NCBI RefSeq assembly: GCF_001665625.1
Contig: NZ_LZSY01000067.1
Coordinates: forward strand, 1 to 64,000
Direction: 5' to 3'
Source: Mycolicibacterium peregrinum
Lineage (GTDB): Bacteria > Actinomycetota > Actinomycetes > Mycobacteriales > Mycobacteriaceae
Length of the DNA: 64,000 bases
The position numbers and the translations under genes were made by a program. The notes below the pieces were generated by a model. The model made no database searches and had not been told where the DNA came from. It saw only the letters and a program-made list of their open reading frames with translations. Positions 45,546 through 55,912 of this stretch are shown piece by piece (positions within the stretch are counted from its first letter, which is position 1; the number at the start of each line of letters is the position of its first letter).

Positions 45546-45637
45546 CGATGAAAGTGCAGTTCAACTGACGCTTGGAGGGTTGCTGGGGCAGGTGCTGGAG
45601 CGGTTGCTCCCGCACCGCACCCGGGGATCGCATCCGG

Positions 45638-46090
45638 TCAGTACGGGGCGGTCGGCGGGTACTGCGCCGGGTAGGCGGTGGGCATCAGCTTTTTGTTGTG
45701 CTGGTCTGCGGCCATGTAGGCCCACACCATCCCCCCGATCCAGGTGAACAGCCAGAGGAACCAGGCGATGCCGAGGGTGAAGAATCCGATGATCAGCAGC
45801 AGTGCGTTGATGCCGAACATGATGAAGGCGCCGGGAACGGTCGCGTAGAGCATGCCCAGGCAGCCGAACAGCCCGGCCAGCACGGCGGCCAGCCCGGGGC
45901 TCTTCGTCGGAAGGGCCGGCGCGTACAGGTTGACCTGGACCGGGGGCTGGGCCGGGTACGGGTAAAGGCTTGGGCCGGTGGCGCCGATGTAACTGGGCGG
46001 CGGGCTCAGCTGGGGCTGCAGCATCGGTGGTGGCTGCAGCGGCGCGGGCGCTGGCACAGCGGGCGGATAGTTGTCGTCGGCCTGACTCAT
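45638..46090 (-). CDS. TM2-domain membrane protein with proline-rich N-terminus
   Basis: A 150-residue protein. Residues 1-60 are a Pro/Gln/Tyr-rich disordered tail (PPAVPAPAPLQPPPMLQPQL); residues 63-130 are a TM2 domain (KSPGLAAVLAGLFGCLGMLYATVPGA, then two spans FIMFGINALLLIIGFFTLGIAWFLWLFTWIGG); the end is AYMAADQHNKKLMPT. TM2 proteins are found widely with unknown function. It is alone, convergent with the tRNA. Confidence 0.82.
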   Translation of the reverse strand: MSQADDNYPPAVPAPAPLQPPPMLQPQLSPPPSYIGATGPSLYPYPAQPPVQVNLYAPALPTKSPGLAAVLAGLFGCLGMLYATVPGAFIMFGINALLLIIGFFTLGIAWFLWLFTWIGGMVWAYMAADQHNKKLMPTAYPAQYPPTAPY

Positions 46091-46308
46091 GGTTGCCCCC
46101 GTGGTTCGTGCGGTGAGGCGAGGCTACTCCTGGCGATCCGGTTGGGTGTTGCTGGGCTATTCCGCGTCGAGCAGGGCCTGAGCCATGCCGCGCACCTTGT
46201 CCGTGGCCGTCAACAGGCATCCCGTAGGGAATTTTCGGTGAAGGTGTCGAATACCAGGGGACAGGACCCCGTCGCAAACGGCGGCGCACCGCATCGAATA
46301 ATGCTGCC

Positions 46309-47160
46309 GTGCCCATGTTGCCTCTCGCCGACATCCTGTCCACCCTCGAGCTGGTCGAGTCAGAGGACGGCACGTTCGTCGCCGAACAGCGGGACAACCC
46401 CACCCATCACATCGTGGGCGGTCACCTCACTGCCCAGGCGCTGATCGCGGCCGGTCGCACCGTGCCTGGCCGACTGCCGCACAGCCTGCACGTGTACCTG
46501 CTGCGGGCCGGTGACGCCCGGTACCCGGTGTACATGGAGGTGAGCAACCTGCGCGACGGCGGCTCGCTGTCCACGCGTCAGGTCACCGCCCGCCAGGGTG
46601 GAGAGATATTGCTGGAGGCGATGATCTCGTTCAGCGTCCCGATGGACGCGGCGGACTACCATCGTCGCGCGCCCGAGGTGCCCGGTCCCGAGACTCTTCC
46701 CCGGGTCGAGGAGCAGTTGCAGGCGTTCGCCGATGAGGCCGACGGGTTCTGGGTGCGCCCGCAGTGGATCGAGCGACGCTACATCGACCCGCCGCCACGG
46801 CTGGCGATCGAGATGGCGGAGCCGCCGGAGCGCACCCGGATGTGGTGGCGTCCCGCCGAACCCGTGACCGGCGATCCGATCATCAACAGTGCGCTGCTGA
46901 CCTACTTCGCGGGTACCGCACTGCTCGACACCACGGTGACCATGCGGCGTGCCACCCATGTGACCACGTTCTCGGCGTTGATCGACATGGCGATCTGGTT
47001 TCACCGTCCTGCTGATCTGACGGATTGGGTGTTGTCCGACCAGCTTTCACCGAGCGGCATCAACGGGCGGGGTCTGGCCAGCGCGACCCTGTACAACCAC
47101 GCGGGGCAACTCGTGTGCACGACGACGCAGGAGATGTACTTCGGCCGCCGTCGCGACTGA
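46309..47160 (+). CDS. Acyl-CoA thioesterase II (TesB-type double hotdog)
   Basis: A 283-residue thioesterase made of two hotdog folds. The first half reads NPTHHIVGGHLTAQALIAAGRTVPGRLPHSLHVYLLRAGDARYPVYMEV, the second HVTTFSALIDMAIWFHRPADLTDWVLSDQLSPSGINGRGLASATLYNHAGQLVCTTTQE, with the catalytic Asp/Thr-Gln pattern of TesB. It hydrolyses medium- and long-chain acyl-CoA. Start GTG 46309; the ATG two codons on is an alternative. The 218-base upstream gap shows no other gene. Confidence 0.9.
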   Translation: MPMLPLADILSTLELVESEDGTFVAEQRDNPTHHIVGGHLTAQALIAAGRTVPGRLPHSLHVYLLRAGDARYPVYMEVSNLRDGGSLSTRQVTARQGGEILLEAMISFSVPMDAADYHRRAPEVPGPETLPRVEEQLQAFADEADGFWVRPQWIERRYIDPPPRLAIEMAEPPERTRMWWRPAEPVTGDPIINSALLTYFAGTALLDTTVTMRRATHVTTFSALIDMAIWFHRPADLTDWVLSDQLSPSGINGRGLASATLYNHAGQLVCTTTQEMYFGRRRD

Positions 47161-47161
47161 C

Positions 47162-48700
47162 TCAGCGGGTGGACTTGACCACTTGGGCGAAGTTGAACTG
47201 CCAGCGTTCGACGATGTGGAAACCCATGCTTTCCGGCACCTGATAGGCCGGGGCACGGTCGAGTCGGGGTCCGGGCTTGAGCCCTGTTCCACTCTGTCGG
47301 CTCGGTACCGACGGGTCGCGTTCGGACACCGTCCACAAGACGGTGCAGTTGCGCACCTCGTCAGCCACCCCCCAGATCCCGAGATGCGCATCCCACAGCC
47401 GATTTCGTTTCCAGGCCGGGGTACCGCGACCGGGATCGACAAGGTCGGCGTACGCGGCCGGCCGGGCGGCGGTGAGCGGGCGGATCGGGCCCGGCTTCCA
47501 TGAGGTGGTGTTGTCGAAGATGATGCAGTCGCCGGGGGAGGAGTGCGCCGAGATGACGTCGGCGACCTGGCTGAAGTCCATGCCCTCCTTGGCGTACGGG
47601 CCGCGCTGCACCATCAGGTAGTTGGGTGTTGCCGCGACGGCGAACACCGCCAGTACGGCAGTGATCCACTCCCTGCTGCGAGCCACCGCCACCACGCACA
47701 CGGCGAGCAACAGTGCCATCGCCGGTGTGGTGAAACTGAGATAGCGCGGGTAGTAAAGCGGTTGGGCAACAGCCGAATACACCAGCAACACCACGGTCGG
47801 GGCGACAACCCATACCGCGGCCACGAGCACCAGCCGCCGGGTGCCGTCATCGGTGGGCCGCAGCCTTCTGACCACCAGCGGTGCGCCCAACACAGCGGCT
47901 GCAAGTACCGCGAAGGCCACACTGTGATCGAAATATTGTCTGACCAGGACTTCGATTAGTGAATGCAGACCCAAATGTGAGATCCACCCGACCTGGAAGC
48001 TCTGCGAGCGACACCACAGGACGAAGGGGACCAGGACGAGAATCGCGCCCGCTGTCACCGAGGCCCACCTGATGCGGGTACGACGACGGCTACAGAGGAC
48101 TGCGATGGCCGCCGCGTGCGGGATCACCATCAGCACCACGAAGATGTTCAGTACGGCCGAAACGGCCAGCAGCGCACCGTATGACAGCCACAGTGCACTG
48201 CGGTCGCGCCGGATGGCGCAGACGAGTAGAACTGTCAGCCACACCGCAGCCAGCGTCGACCACGAGTAGGAGCGGGCTTCGATACCTGCCCAAGTGATCC
48301 TGGGCAGCATCGCGAAAAGAATTCCCGCACAGACCGATAGCGTGCGGGTGCCGAACTGCCGCCCCAGAACCACGACCCCGCCCGCGGCGCCGCCGATGGC
48401 CAGGCAGCTGGAGAACCTGGACCAGAACTCCGTCGCGGGCAAGATGCTGAACCAGCCGTGCATGCCGAGGTAATACAGCCCGTGCACCGCGTCGATATGG
48501 CCGAGCAGATCCCACAGCTGCGGCACCGATCGGGTAGCAGCCGAGATGGTGGCCGCCTCGTCGAACCACAGCGACGGACGTGCGGCTCCCGCCGCGCACA
48601 GCACGATGGCAAATGCCGCCACCGCCAGGGCGTCGAATCGGGCTTCTCGGCCGATGCGGCGGTCCGCGCCGTCGGCGCGCTCGTTCAGCGATAGATCCAC
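47162..48700 (-). CDS. GT-C membrane glycosyltransferase, Rv1635c-like
   Basis: A 512-residue polytopic protein of the GT39/GT-C superfamily with about 10-11 membrane spans. The catalytic first extracellular loop is seen as PSLWFDEAATISAATR (Asp-Glu). The C-terminal periplasmic domain is soluble (FSQVADVISAHSSPGDCIIFDN). By position and type it corresponds to Rv1635c, a polyprenyl-phosphate-mannose-dependent mannosyltransferase that caps lipoarabinomannan in slow growers; many fast growers lack such caps, so the acceptor here is open. Donor from Ppm1 is inferred. Start GTG 48700. Confidence 0.85.
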   Translation of the reverse strand: MDLSLNERADGADRRIGREARFDALAVAAFAIVLCAAGAARPSLWFDEAATISAATRSVPQLWDLLGHIDAVHGLYYLGMHGWFSILPATEFWSRFSSCLAIGGAAGGVVVLGRQFGTRTLSVCAGILFAMLPRITWAGIEARSYSWSTLAAVWLTVLLVCAIRRDRSALWLSYGALLAVSAVLNIFVVLMVIPHAAAIAVLCSRRRTRIRWASVTAGAILVLVPFVLWCRSQSFQVGWISHLGLHSLIEVLVRQYFDHSVAFAVLAAAVLGAPLVVRRLRPTDDGTRRLVLVAAVWVVAPTVVLLVYSAVAQPLYYPRYLSFTTPAMALLLAVCVVAVARSREWITAVLAVFAVAATPNYLMVQRGPYAKEGMDFSQVADVISAHSSPGDCIIFDNTTSWKPGPIRPLTAARPAAYADLVDPGRGTPAWKRNRLWDAHLGIWGVADEVRNCTVLWTVSERDPSVPSRQSGTGLKPGPRLDRAPAYQVPESMGFHIVERWQFNFAQVVKSTR

Positions 48701-49048
48701 GTCAGCGACGGTGTCACCCCCTCAAGTGATGGCAAACAATAACCTGAGGGGAGCCGACTCGCTTTATCCGACAGGGCTATTGCCGGGCGGTCCCGACAGA
48801 TGAGCTGGATCACTCCCGCGGTGAATCGTCCTGGCGACAACCCGGATTCGGCCGACGTCGACTACGTCACGGTCGGCACCGAATTTGCGCCTCTGCGAGT
48901 TAATATCAGGGCCGGTTCGCCGGACCGGGATGCCAATAGTGGGTCCAGTTGTCGGCTGTCCGTGCGGGTGTCGTGATTTGCACCCCTGGTCAGCGGGCGA
49001 CGGGTTACTGTCTCGGGTGGCGTTGCAACTGACAGTGGGAGGGTATTG
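48701..49048. promoter_or_regulatory. 348-bp divergent spacer between the GT-C and stress-protein genes
   Basis: No gene. A short inverted repeat CCCCTCA (48717-48723) / TGAGGGG (48745-48751) lies before the GT-C gene. Near the USP gene, GGTTACTGT is a possible -10 and GGGAGGG at 49040-49046 a ribosome site. A full promoter could not be assigned with confidence. Confidence 0.4.
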
Positions 49049-49492
49049 ATGAGCGCGTATCGAACCGTGGTGGTCGGCACGGACGGATCTGATTCGTCGT
49101 TGCGTGCAGTCGACCGCGCCGGTCAGATTGCCGCCGGCTCGAATGCCAAACTGATCGTGGCAACCGCGTACTTCCCCCAGAGCGAAGACCAGCGTGCCGC
49201 CGATGTGCTCAAAGAAGAGGGCTACAAGATGGCCGGCAACGCGCCCATCTACGCCATCCTCCGCGAGGCGACCGACCGCGCGAAGGCTGCCGGCGCCACC
49301 GAAATCGAGGAGCGGCCGGTTGTCGGCGCTCCGGTCGATGCGCTCGTCGAGCTGGCCGAGGACGTTCAGGCGGATCTGCTGGTGGTCGGCAACGTCGGCC
49401 TGAGCACGATTGCCGGCCGTCTGCTGGGCTCGGTGCCCGCGAACGTGGCACGCCGGTCCAAGACCGACGTGCTCATCGTCCACACGAGCTGA
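49049..49492 (+). CDS. Universal stress protein, Rv1636/MSMEG_3811-like cAMP-binding type
   Basis: A 147-residue single-domain USP. The fold starts RTVVVGTDGSDSSLRAVDRAGQIA and ends with the nucleotide-binding pattern G-x2-G-x9-G in LVVGNVGLSTIAGRLLGSVPANVARRS. The known mycobacterial protein at this position (Rv1636) binds cAMP more strongly than ATP, buffering the high cAMP level of mycobacteria. Start ATG 49049 (the preceding TTG at 49046 is less likely). Confidence 0.93.
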   Translation: MSAYRTVVVGTDGSDSSLRAVDRAGQIAAGSNAKLIVATAYFPQSEDQRAADVLKEEGYKMAGNAPIYAILREATDRAKAAGATEIEERPVVGAPVDALVELAEDVQADLLVVGNVGLSTIAGRLLGSVPANVARRSKTDVLIVHTS

Positions 49493-49505
49493 GCTGCTGC
49501 CCGAC

Positions 49506-50189
49506 TTACCAACCGCGCTCGCGCCACTCCCCGAGATGGGGACGTTCGGCGCCGAGCGTGGTGTCGTCTCCGTGCCCGGGGTACACCACTGTGCGGTCGT
49601 CGTAGACGTCGAACACCTTGGTGCTCACATCGCCCAGTAACCGCTCGAAGTCACCGGGCTGCCAGGTCTTGCCGACTCCGCCGGGGAACAGGCAGTCGCC
49701 GGTGAACAGGTGGGTCACGCCGTCCGGTGACTTCAATGCCAGGGCAACCGACCCCTCGGTGTGGCCCTGGAGATGGATCACGTCGAACGTCAGGTCGCCG
49801 ATCGTGATGGTGTCGCCGTCGGCCAGGATCCGGTCGGGCGTCACCGGCAGTGGTTCGGCGTCCAGGGAGTGTGCGGCCGTCGGCGCCCCGGTGACCTCTG
49901 CCACAGCCTCCAGCGCCTGCCAGTGGTCGAAGTGCTGGTGGCTGGTGACGATCAGCGACAGCTTCGGCGTCTGCTGCTTGATCACGTCCAGCAGCACCTC
50001 GGCGTCGTTGGCGGCGTCGATGAGCAGCGTTTCTCCGGTGGAATTGCAGGTCACCAGGTAGGCGTTGTTGTCCATGGGACCGACCGACACCTTGATGATC
50101 GAGGCGTTCGGCAGGGTGCGCCGGGCGGCGGTCTGCGGCTCCTGGTGGCCGGTATAGGTGTCGTCAACCGCGATGTGGGGGCTGGTCAT
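49506..50189 (-). CDS. Metallo-beta-lactamase-fold hydrolase, glyoxalase II-like (Rv1637c)
   Basis: A 227-residue MBL-fold hydrolase. Metal motif SHQHFDHW near residues 92-98; other ligands VIHLQGHTEGS, FTGDCLFPGG and YPGHGDDTT, the full glyoxalase-II pattern. It likely hydrolyses a thiol ester (mycothiol or related) or a quinone-type lactone. Start ATG 50189; the longer frame would cross the uvrA control region. Divergent from uvrA, convergent with the USP gene. Confidence 0.9.
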   Translation of the reverse strand: MTSPHIAVDDTYTGHQEPQTAARRTLPNASIIKVSVGPMDNNAYLVTCNSTGETLLIDAANDAEVLLDVIKQQTPKLSLIVTSHQHFDHWQALEAVAEVTGAPTAAHSLDAEPLPVTPDRILADGDTITIGDLTFDVIHLQGHTEGSVALALKSPDGVTHLFTGDCLFPGGVGKTWQPGDFERLLGDVSTKVFDVYDDRTVVYPGHGDDTTLGAERPHLGEWRERGW

Positions 50190-50207
50190 AGCGCCACCGT
50201 ATCCGGC

Positions 50208-50230
50208 TTGTCGGTGGGCGCACATAGCAT
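50208..50230 (+). promoter_or_regulatory. RecA-independent DNA-damage promoter (RecA-NDp) of uvrA
   Basis: TTGTCGGTG (50208-50216), eight bases, TAGCAT (50225-50230): exact consensus, identical in its -35 part to the uvrB promoter at 39278. The leader would be about 25 bases with the GAAAGGA ribosome site. Confidence 0.88.
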
Positions 50231-50262
50231 GGGCGTGAAGTCTGTCGTGGGAAAGGAAACGC

Positions 50263-53157
<2,895 letters not shown>

Positions 53158-53160
53158 CGG

Positions 53161-53730
53161 TCAGTTCATGGTGTGGTAGCTCTGGACCGCGAACCAGTGC
53201 GGGCCAAGGCGTTTCACCGACGCCATGACATAGTCGCTCGCCACGTGGTGCACGGTCTGAGGCGCGCTGCCGTCGACGCTGTAGGTGAACCCGTCCGAGC
53301 CGTTCATGTCGTCGCGGCGCGAGAAGTCGATGAAGTTGTCCGTCCGGCGCGAGATGTCCTCGACGGTGTATCCGGCGATGCGGTGGGGCTGGTGTCCGAA
53401 GGTCTCATCGCTCTCAAATGCCGTCAGGTCCGCCTCGAACGCTGACTGCGCGACCCGCCAATGCAGTTGCAGCGGAACGTTTGTGCACGCCAGCCCGATG
53501 CCGACGATCACCAGCGCCGGGCTCGCCAGCATCACGGCCCGGTCCCGCCGGCCGGCCCGTCCTCGCAGCGCGATGCCCACGCCGCACCAGATGATGAACA
53601 ACGGGACCAGCGCCAAGGCGCCGATATAGAACGCATCGGACGGTTCACCCGGAAAGCTCATGCCGTAGAGCAGGCCGAGGACCGCGCACCCGGTCAGCAC
53701 CAACAACACCCAACCGGCGAACCGCGTCAT
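53161..53730 (-). CDS. Small membrane protein with extracytoplasmic domain, unknown
   Basis: A 189-residue protein. Three hydrophobic spans occupy residues 5-85 (FAGWVLLVLTGCAVLGLLYG, DAFYIGALALVPLFIIWCGVGIAL, AVMLASPALVIVGIGLAC). The remaining 100 residues are soluble and polar (FEADLTAFESDETFGHQPHRIAGYTVEDI, TYSVDGSAPQTVHHVASDYV). I do not recognise the family. The ATG at 53730 overlaps the stop of the HTH_42 gene as ATGA, so it belongs to that operon and may be needed for it. Confidence 0.72.
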   Translation of the reverse strand: MTRFAGWVLLVLTGCAVLGLLYGMSFPGEPSDAFYIGALALVPLFIIWCGVGIALRGRAGRRDRAVMLASPALVIVGIGLACTNVPLQLHWRVAQSAFEADLTAFESDETFGHQPHRIAGYTVEDISRRTDNFIDFSRRDDMNGSDGFTYSVDGSAPQTVHHVASDYVMASVKRLGPHWFAVQSYHTMN

Positions 53731-54890
53731 GAGCGCTTGGACAACGGGGAGGGGAACCGGGGATTGGCACGTGCCCCGGCCAGCCAGTCCGTGAGCGCAT
53801 CGGCGCGTTGTTGCAGCGCGCGGGTGCCGTCGCGGCCGATCGCCTCCAGCAGGTGCAGATGGACGCGGCCGTCGGAGTCCTGGCCCCAGCCGCCCACGAT
53901 CCGGCCGTTCCACCAGGCCGTGGGCCCGCCGTTGCCGTTGGTGTCGAACACCTCTGGACGATGATCGCCGAGGTACCAGTCGCGGTCGAACCACCCCATC
54001 GTGGTGACGTCCAGGCCCGGGAGCAGAGCGGCCCAGGGCTGAGCCTCGGGTTCGACATCGAGGTCGTCGGGCAGCACGTAGCCCGCGGTGCCCTCCAGAT
54101 CGACCTCGACCGCGCCGATATCGCGCAGGGCGTGGCGGGCCCAGGTCAGGGTGTTGCCGAACCACCACTTGATGTCGGTGACCGTGGCGGGGCCGAACGT
54201 GCGCAACCAGGTGCGCACCAGCTCGGCGCGGGCATGGTCGGGGTCGGCTGTCGCCACCGTTGTCCCGAGCCAGTCGGAGGTGACCGCCCACCGCGGCCGC
54301 GAGTTGGTCCAGCCGCTGTCGTTGGGGCCGCGGACGATCTCGCCGCGCACCCCGAGCACCGTCAGAACCCTTGGGGAAAGCGGAGTCTCACCGCCCCAGC
54401 GCTTTCCCGGTGCGGGGTCGAAACTGCCGGCCAGTTCGGGTAGTGCGATGCGAAGTTGGGATGCGGGGGTCGGCCCGTGCTCACCCAGATGGGCCAGGAC
54501 TGCCTGGCACGCGGTGTGCAGCCACCGGGTGCCGTCGGCGGCCACCCCGGCTTTCTCCACGTCGCCGACGAGCTTGCGCTGTTCATTGCCCGCGACTCGG
54601 TCACTGGCCCCTGCCTGCACCAGCGGCAGGTCCTCGGTGCGCACGATCCACAGCGTGCGGCGCATCGCGAGGTGTTTGAGCAGCGTGCGCTGCCGGTACA
54701 GCTCGCTGTCGAGATCGTCGACAGTGAAGCCGGGCAGCCGCGCAAACAGGGACAGGTAAGGGGTCGAGGGATCAGTCGCGTGGAGGCCGACGAAAGCGCG
54801 TGCGGCGTCGTCGACGGAGGACGCCGGTTGGCTCAGGAAATGGCGCCGGGCCAGCCGCGCCCGCCGCTCGGCAACAGTGAACGTGCGCAC
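53727..54890 (-). CDS. Winged-helix DNA-binding protein of the HTH_42 (YcaQ/AlkX-like) family
   Basis: A 387-residue HTH_42 protein. Segments typical of the family are RRHFLSQPASSVDDAARAFVGLHATDPSTPYLSLFARL, LLKHLAMRRTLWIV, GPATVTDIKWWFG and the C-terminal GRIVGGWGQDSDGRVHLHLLEAIGRD. The YcaQ/AlkZ and AlkX members are DNA glycosylases that unhook interstrand crosslinks or remove alkylated bases; whether this one keeps a catalytic residue cannot be told by eye. Its place next to uvrA makes a repair role attractive. Middle gene of a three-gene unit (55223 to 53161). Confidence 0.82.
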   Translation of the reverse strand: MRTFTVAERRARLARRHFLSQPASSVDDAARAFVGLHATDPSTPYLSLFARLPGFTVDDLDSELYRQRTLLKHLAMRRTLWIVRTEDLPLVQAGASDRVAGNEQRKLVGDVEKAGVAADGTRWLHTACQAVLAHLGEHGPTPASQLRIALPELAGSFDPAPGKRWGGETPLSPRVLTVLGVRGEIVRGPNDSGWTNSRPRWAVTSDWLGTTVATADPDHARAELVRTWLRTFGPATVTDIKWWFGNTLTWARHALRDIGAVEVDLEGTAGYVLPDDLDVEPEAQPWAALLPGLDVTTMGWFDRDWYLGDHRPEVFDTNGNGGPTAWWNGRIVGGWGQDSDGRVHLHLLEAIGRDGTRALQQRADALTDWLAGARANPRFPSPLSKRS

Positions 54891-54893
54891 GGA

Positions 54894-55223
54894 TCAGGTG
54901 TCGTCCTTGTGCATAGACTCACGGATCTGCTGCAAGCGCTCGGCCGCCGCCTGCTGGCGCTTCTCGTACTGCTCCTCGATGGAGCGGCCCTCCGGAGTCT
55001 CGGCCGCCAGCTCCGCCGACCCGATCGCGGTGCCGTACCGGGTCTCGATCTTCTCCCGGACCGCGTCGAACGTCGGCACCCCGGCGGCGGTGTAGCCGGT
55101 GTCGGGCACCTCGACGGGTGCGGCCGGACCCGTGGCCGTAGCAGCAGGAACGATCTCACCCTCCACCGCAGCGGGCTCCTCGGTTTCTTCGGGCTGATCC
55201 GGGTGCTCTGGGTCCTTCGTCAC
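54894..55223 (-). CDS. Acidic hypothetical protein with C-terminal coiled-coil
   Basis: About 109 residues. The N-terminal half is acidic and Pro/Glu-rich (TKDPEHPDQPEETEEPAAVEGE) and probably disordered; the C-terminal half is a charged helix (VREKIETRYGTAIGSAELAAETPEGRSIEEQYEKRQQAAAERLQQIRESMHKDDT), likely a coiled coil. GTG 55223, GTG 55232 or ATG 55253 could be the start. It ends three bases before the HTH_42 gene. By position it may be the counterpart of Rv1638A; function unknown. Confidence 0.62.
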   Translation of the reverse strand: MTKDPEHPDQPEETEEPAAVEGEIVPAATATGPAAPVEVPDTGYTAAGVPTFDAVREKIETRYGTAIGSAELAAETPEGRSIEEQYEKRQQAAAERLQQIRESMHKDDT

Positions 55224-55340
55224 GAAATCCACGTTACCTGCGGCAACCGACATTTCTTGGGATCGGTAGCACTTGGGCCCGCCTTCACTTGAGCGCAGGA
55301 CGGAGCCATCGGGGCAACGTGAGACGAAGGGGAAGACGGA

Positions 55341-55841
55341 ATGAGCATGAATCGAGTTATCGCAGGCGCCATGGGACTGCTCGCGACCGGTGCGGTGCTG
55401 GTGGGCTGCTCGGACGACAAGCCCGCCGACAAGCCCGCCGCATCGGCGGACCAGCCGGCCGGTGAGGCCAAGGTCAGCACCGGGGACAACACCCAGGTCA
55501 AGGTCGACGGGTCGGACCTGGCGGGCCTCGACCTGAACTCTGTCAGCTGTGTGAAGCAGGGCGGCAAGATCAACGTGGCCAGCGCCGCGATCGGCGGCCA
55601 GCAGGGCCTGGGTGTGGTGATGACCGACGAGGCCACCCCGAAGGTCGAGTCCCTCGGCCTGGTTTTCGACGGAAGCGCACTGGCGGTCAGTGAGGCGATG
55701 GGTGTCAAGGTCGGTTCCGCCGAGGTCAAGGTCGACGGGGACACTTACACCATCACCGGCGAGGCGTCGGGCGCCGACATGAAGAACCCGATGGCCGGGA
55801 TGATCAACAAGCCGTTCACCATCACGGTGTCCTGCAGCTGA
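55341..55841 (+). CDS. LpqH (19-kDa antigen)-family lipoprotein
   Basis: A 166-residue lipoprotein. Signal MSMNRVIAGAMGLLATGAVLVG with lipobox LVGC (Cys23), then a Lys/Pro/Ala linker (SDDKPADKPAASADQPAG). The mature domain has the family pattern: SCVKQGGKINVASA, GLGVVMTDEATPKVESLGLVFDG, GDTYTITGEASGADMKNPMAGMINKPFTITVSCS, with a disulfide probable between the two cysteines. LpqH proteins are surface antigens and TLR2 agonists. Followed by a strong terminator. Processed by Lgt/LspA and the Lnt of this window. Confidence 0.88.
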   Translation: MSMNRVIAGAMGLLATGAVLVGCSDDKPADKPAASADQPAGEAKVSTGDNTQVKVDGSDLAGLDLNSVSCVKQGGKINVASAAIGGQQGLGVVMTDEATPKVESLGLVFDGSALAVSEAMGVKVGSAEVKVDGDTYTITGEASGADMKNPMAGMINKPFTITVSCS

Positions 55842-55853
55842 TCTCCCGTCATG

Positions 55854-55892
55854 GCGGGCGTGCCCGGCAGGTGGTCCGCCGGGCACGCCCGC
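55854..55892 (+). terminator. Intrinsic terminator after the LpqH-like gene
   Basis: GCGGGCGTGCCCGGC (55854-55868) and its exact complement (55878-55892) make a 15-bp stem with a nine-base loop, followed by ACCTTTTA. The next gene starts only 20 bases on, so it needs its own promoter; TATGGT (55901-55906) is six bases before its GTG. Confidence 0.85.
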
Positions 55893-55912
55893 ACCTTTTA
55901 TATGGTGCAGAG

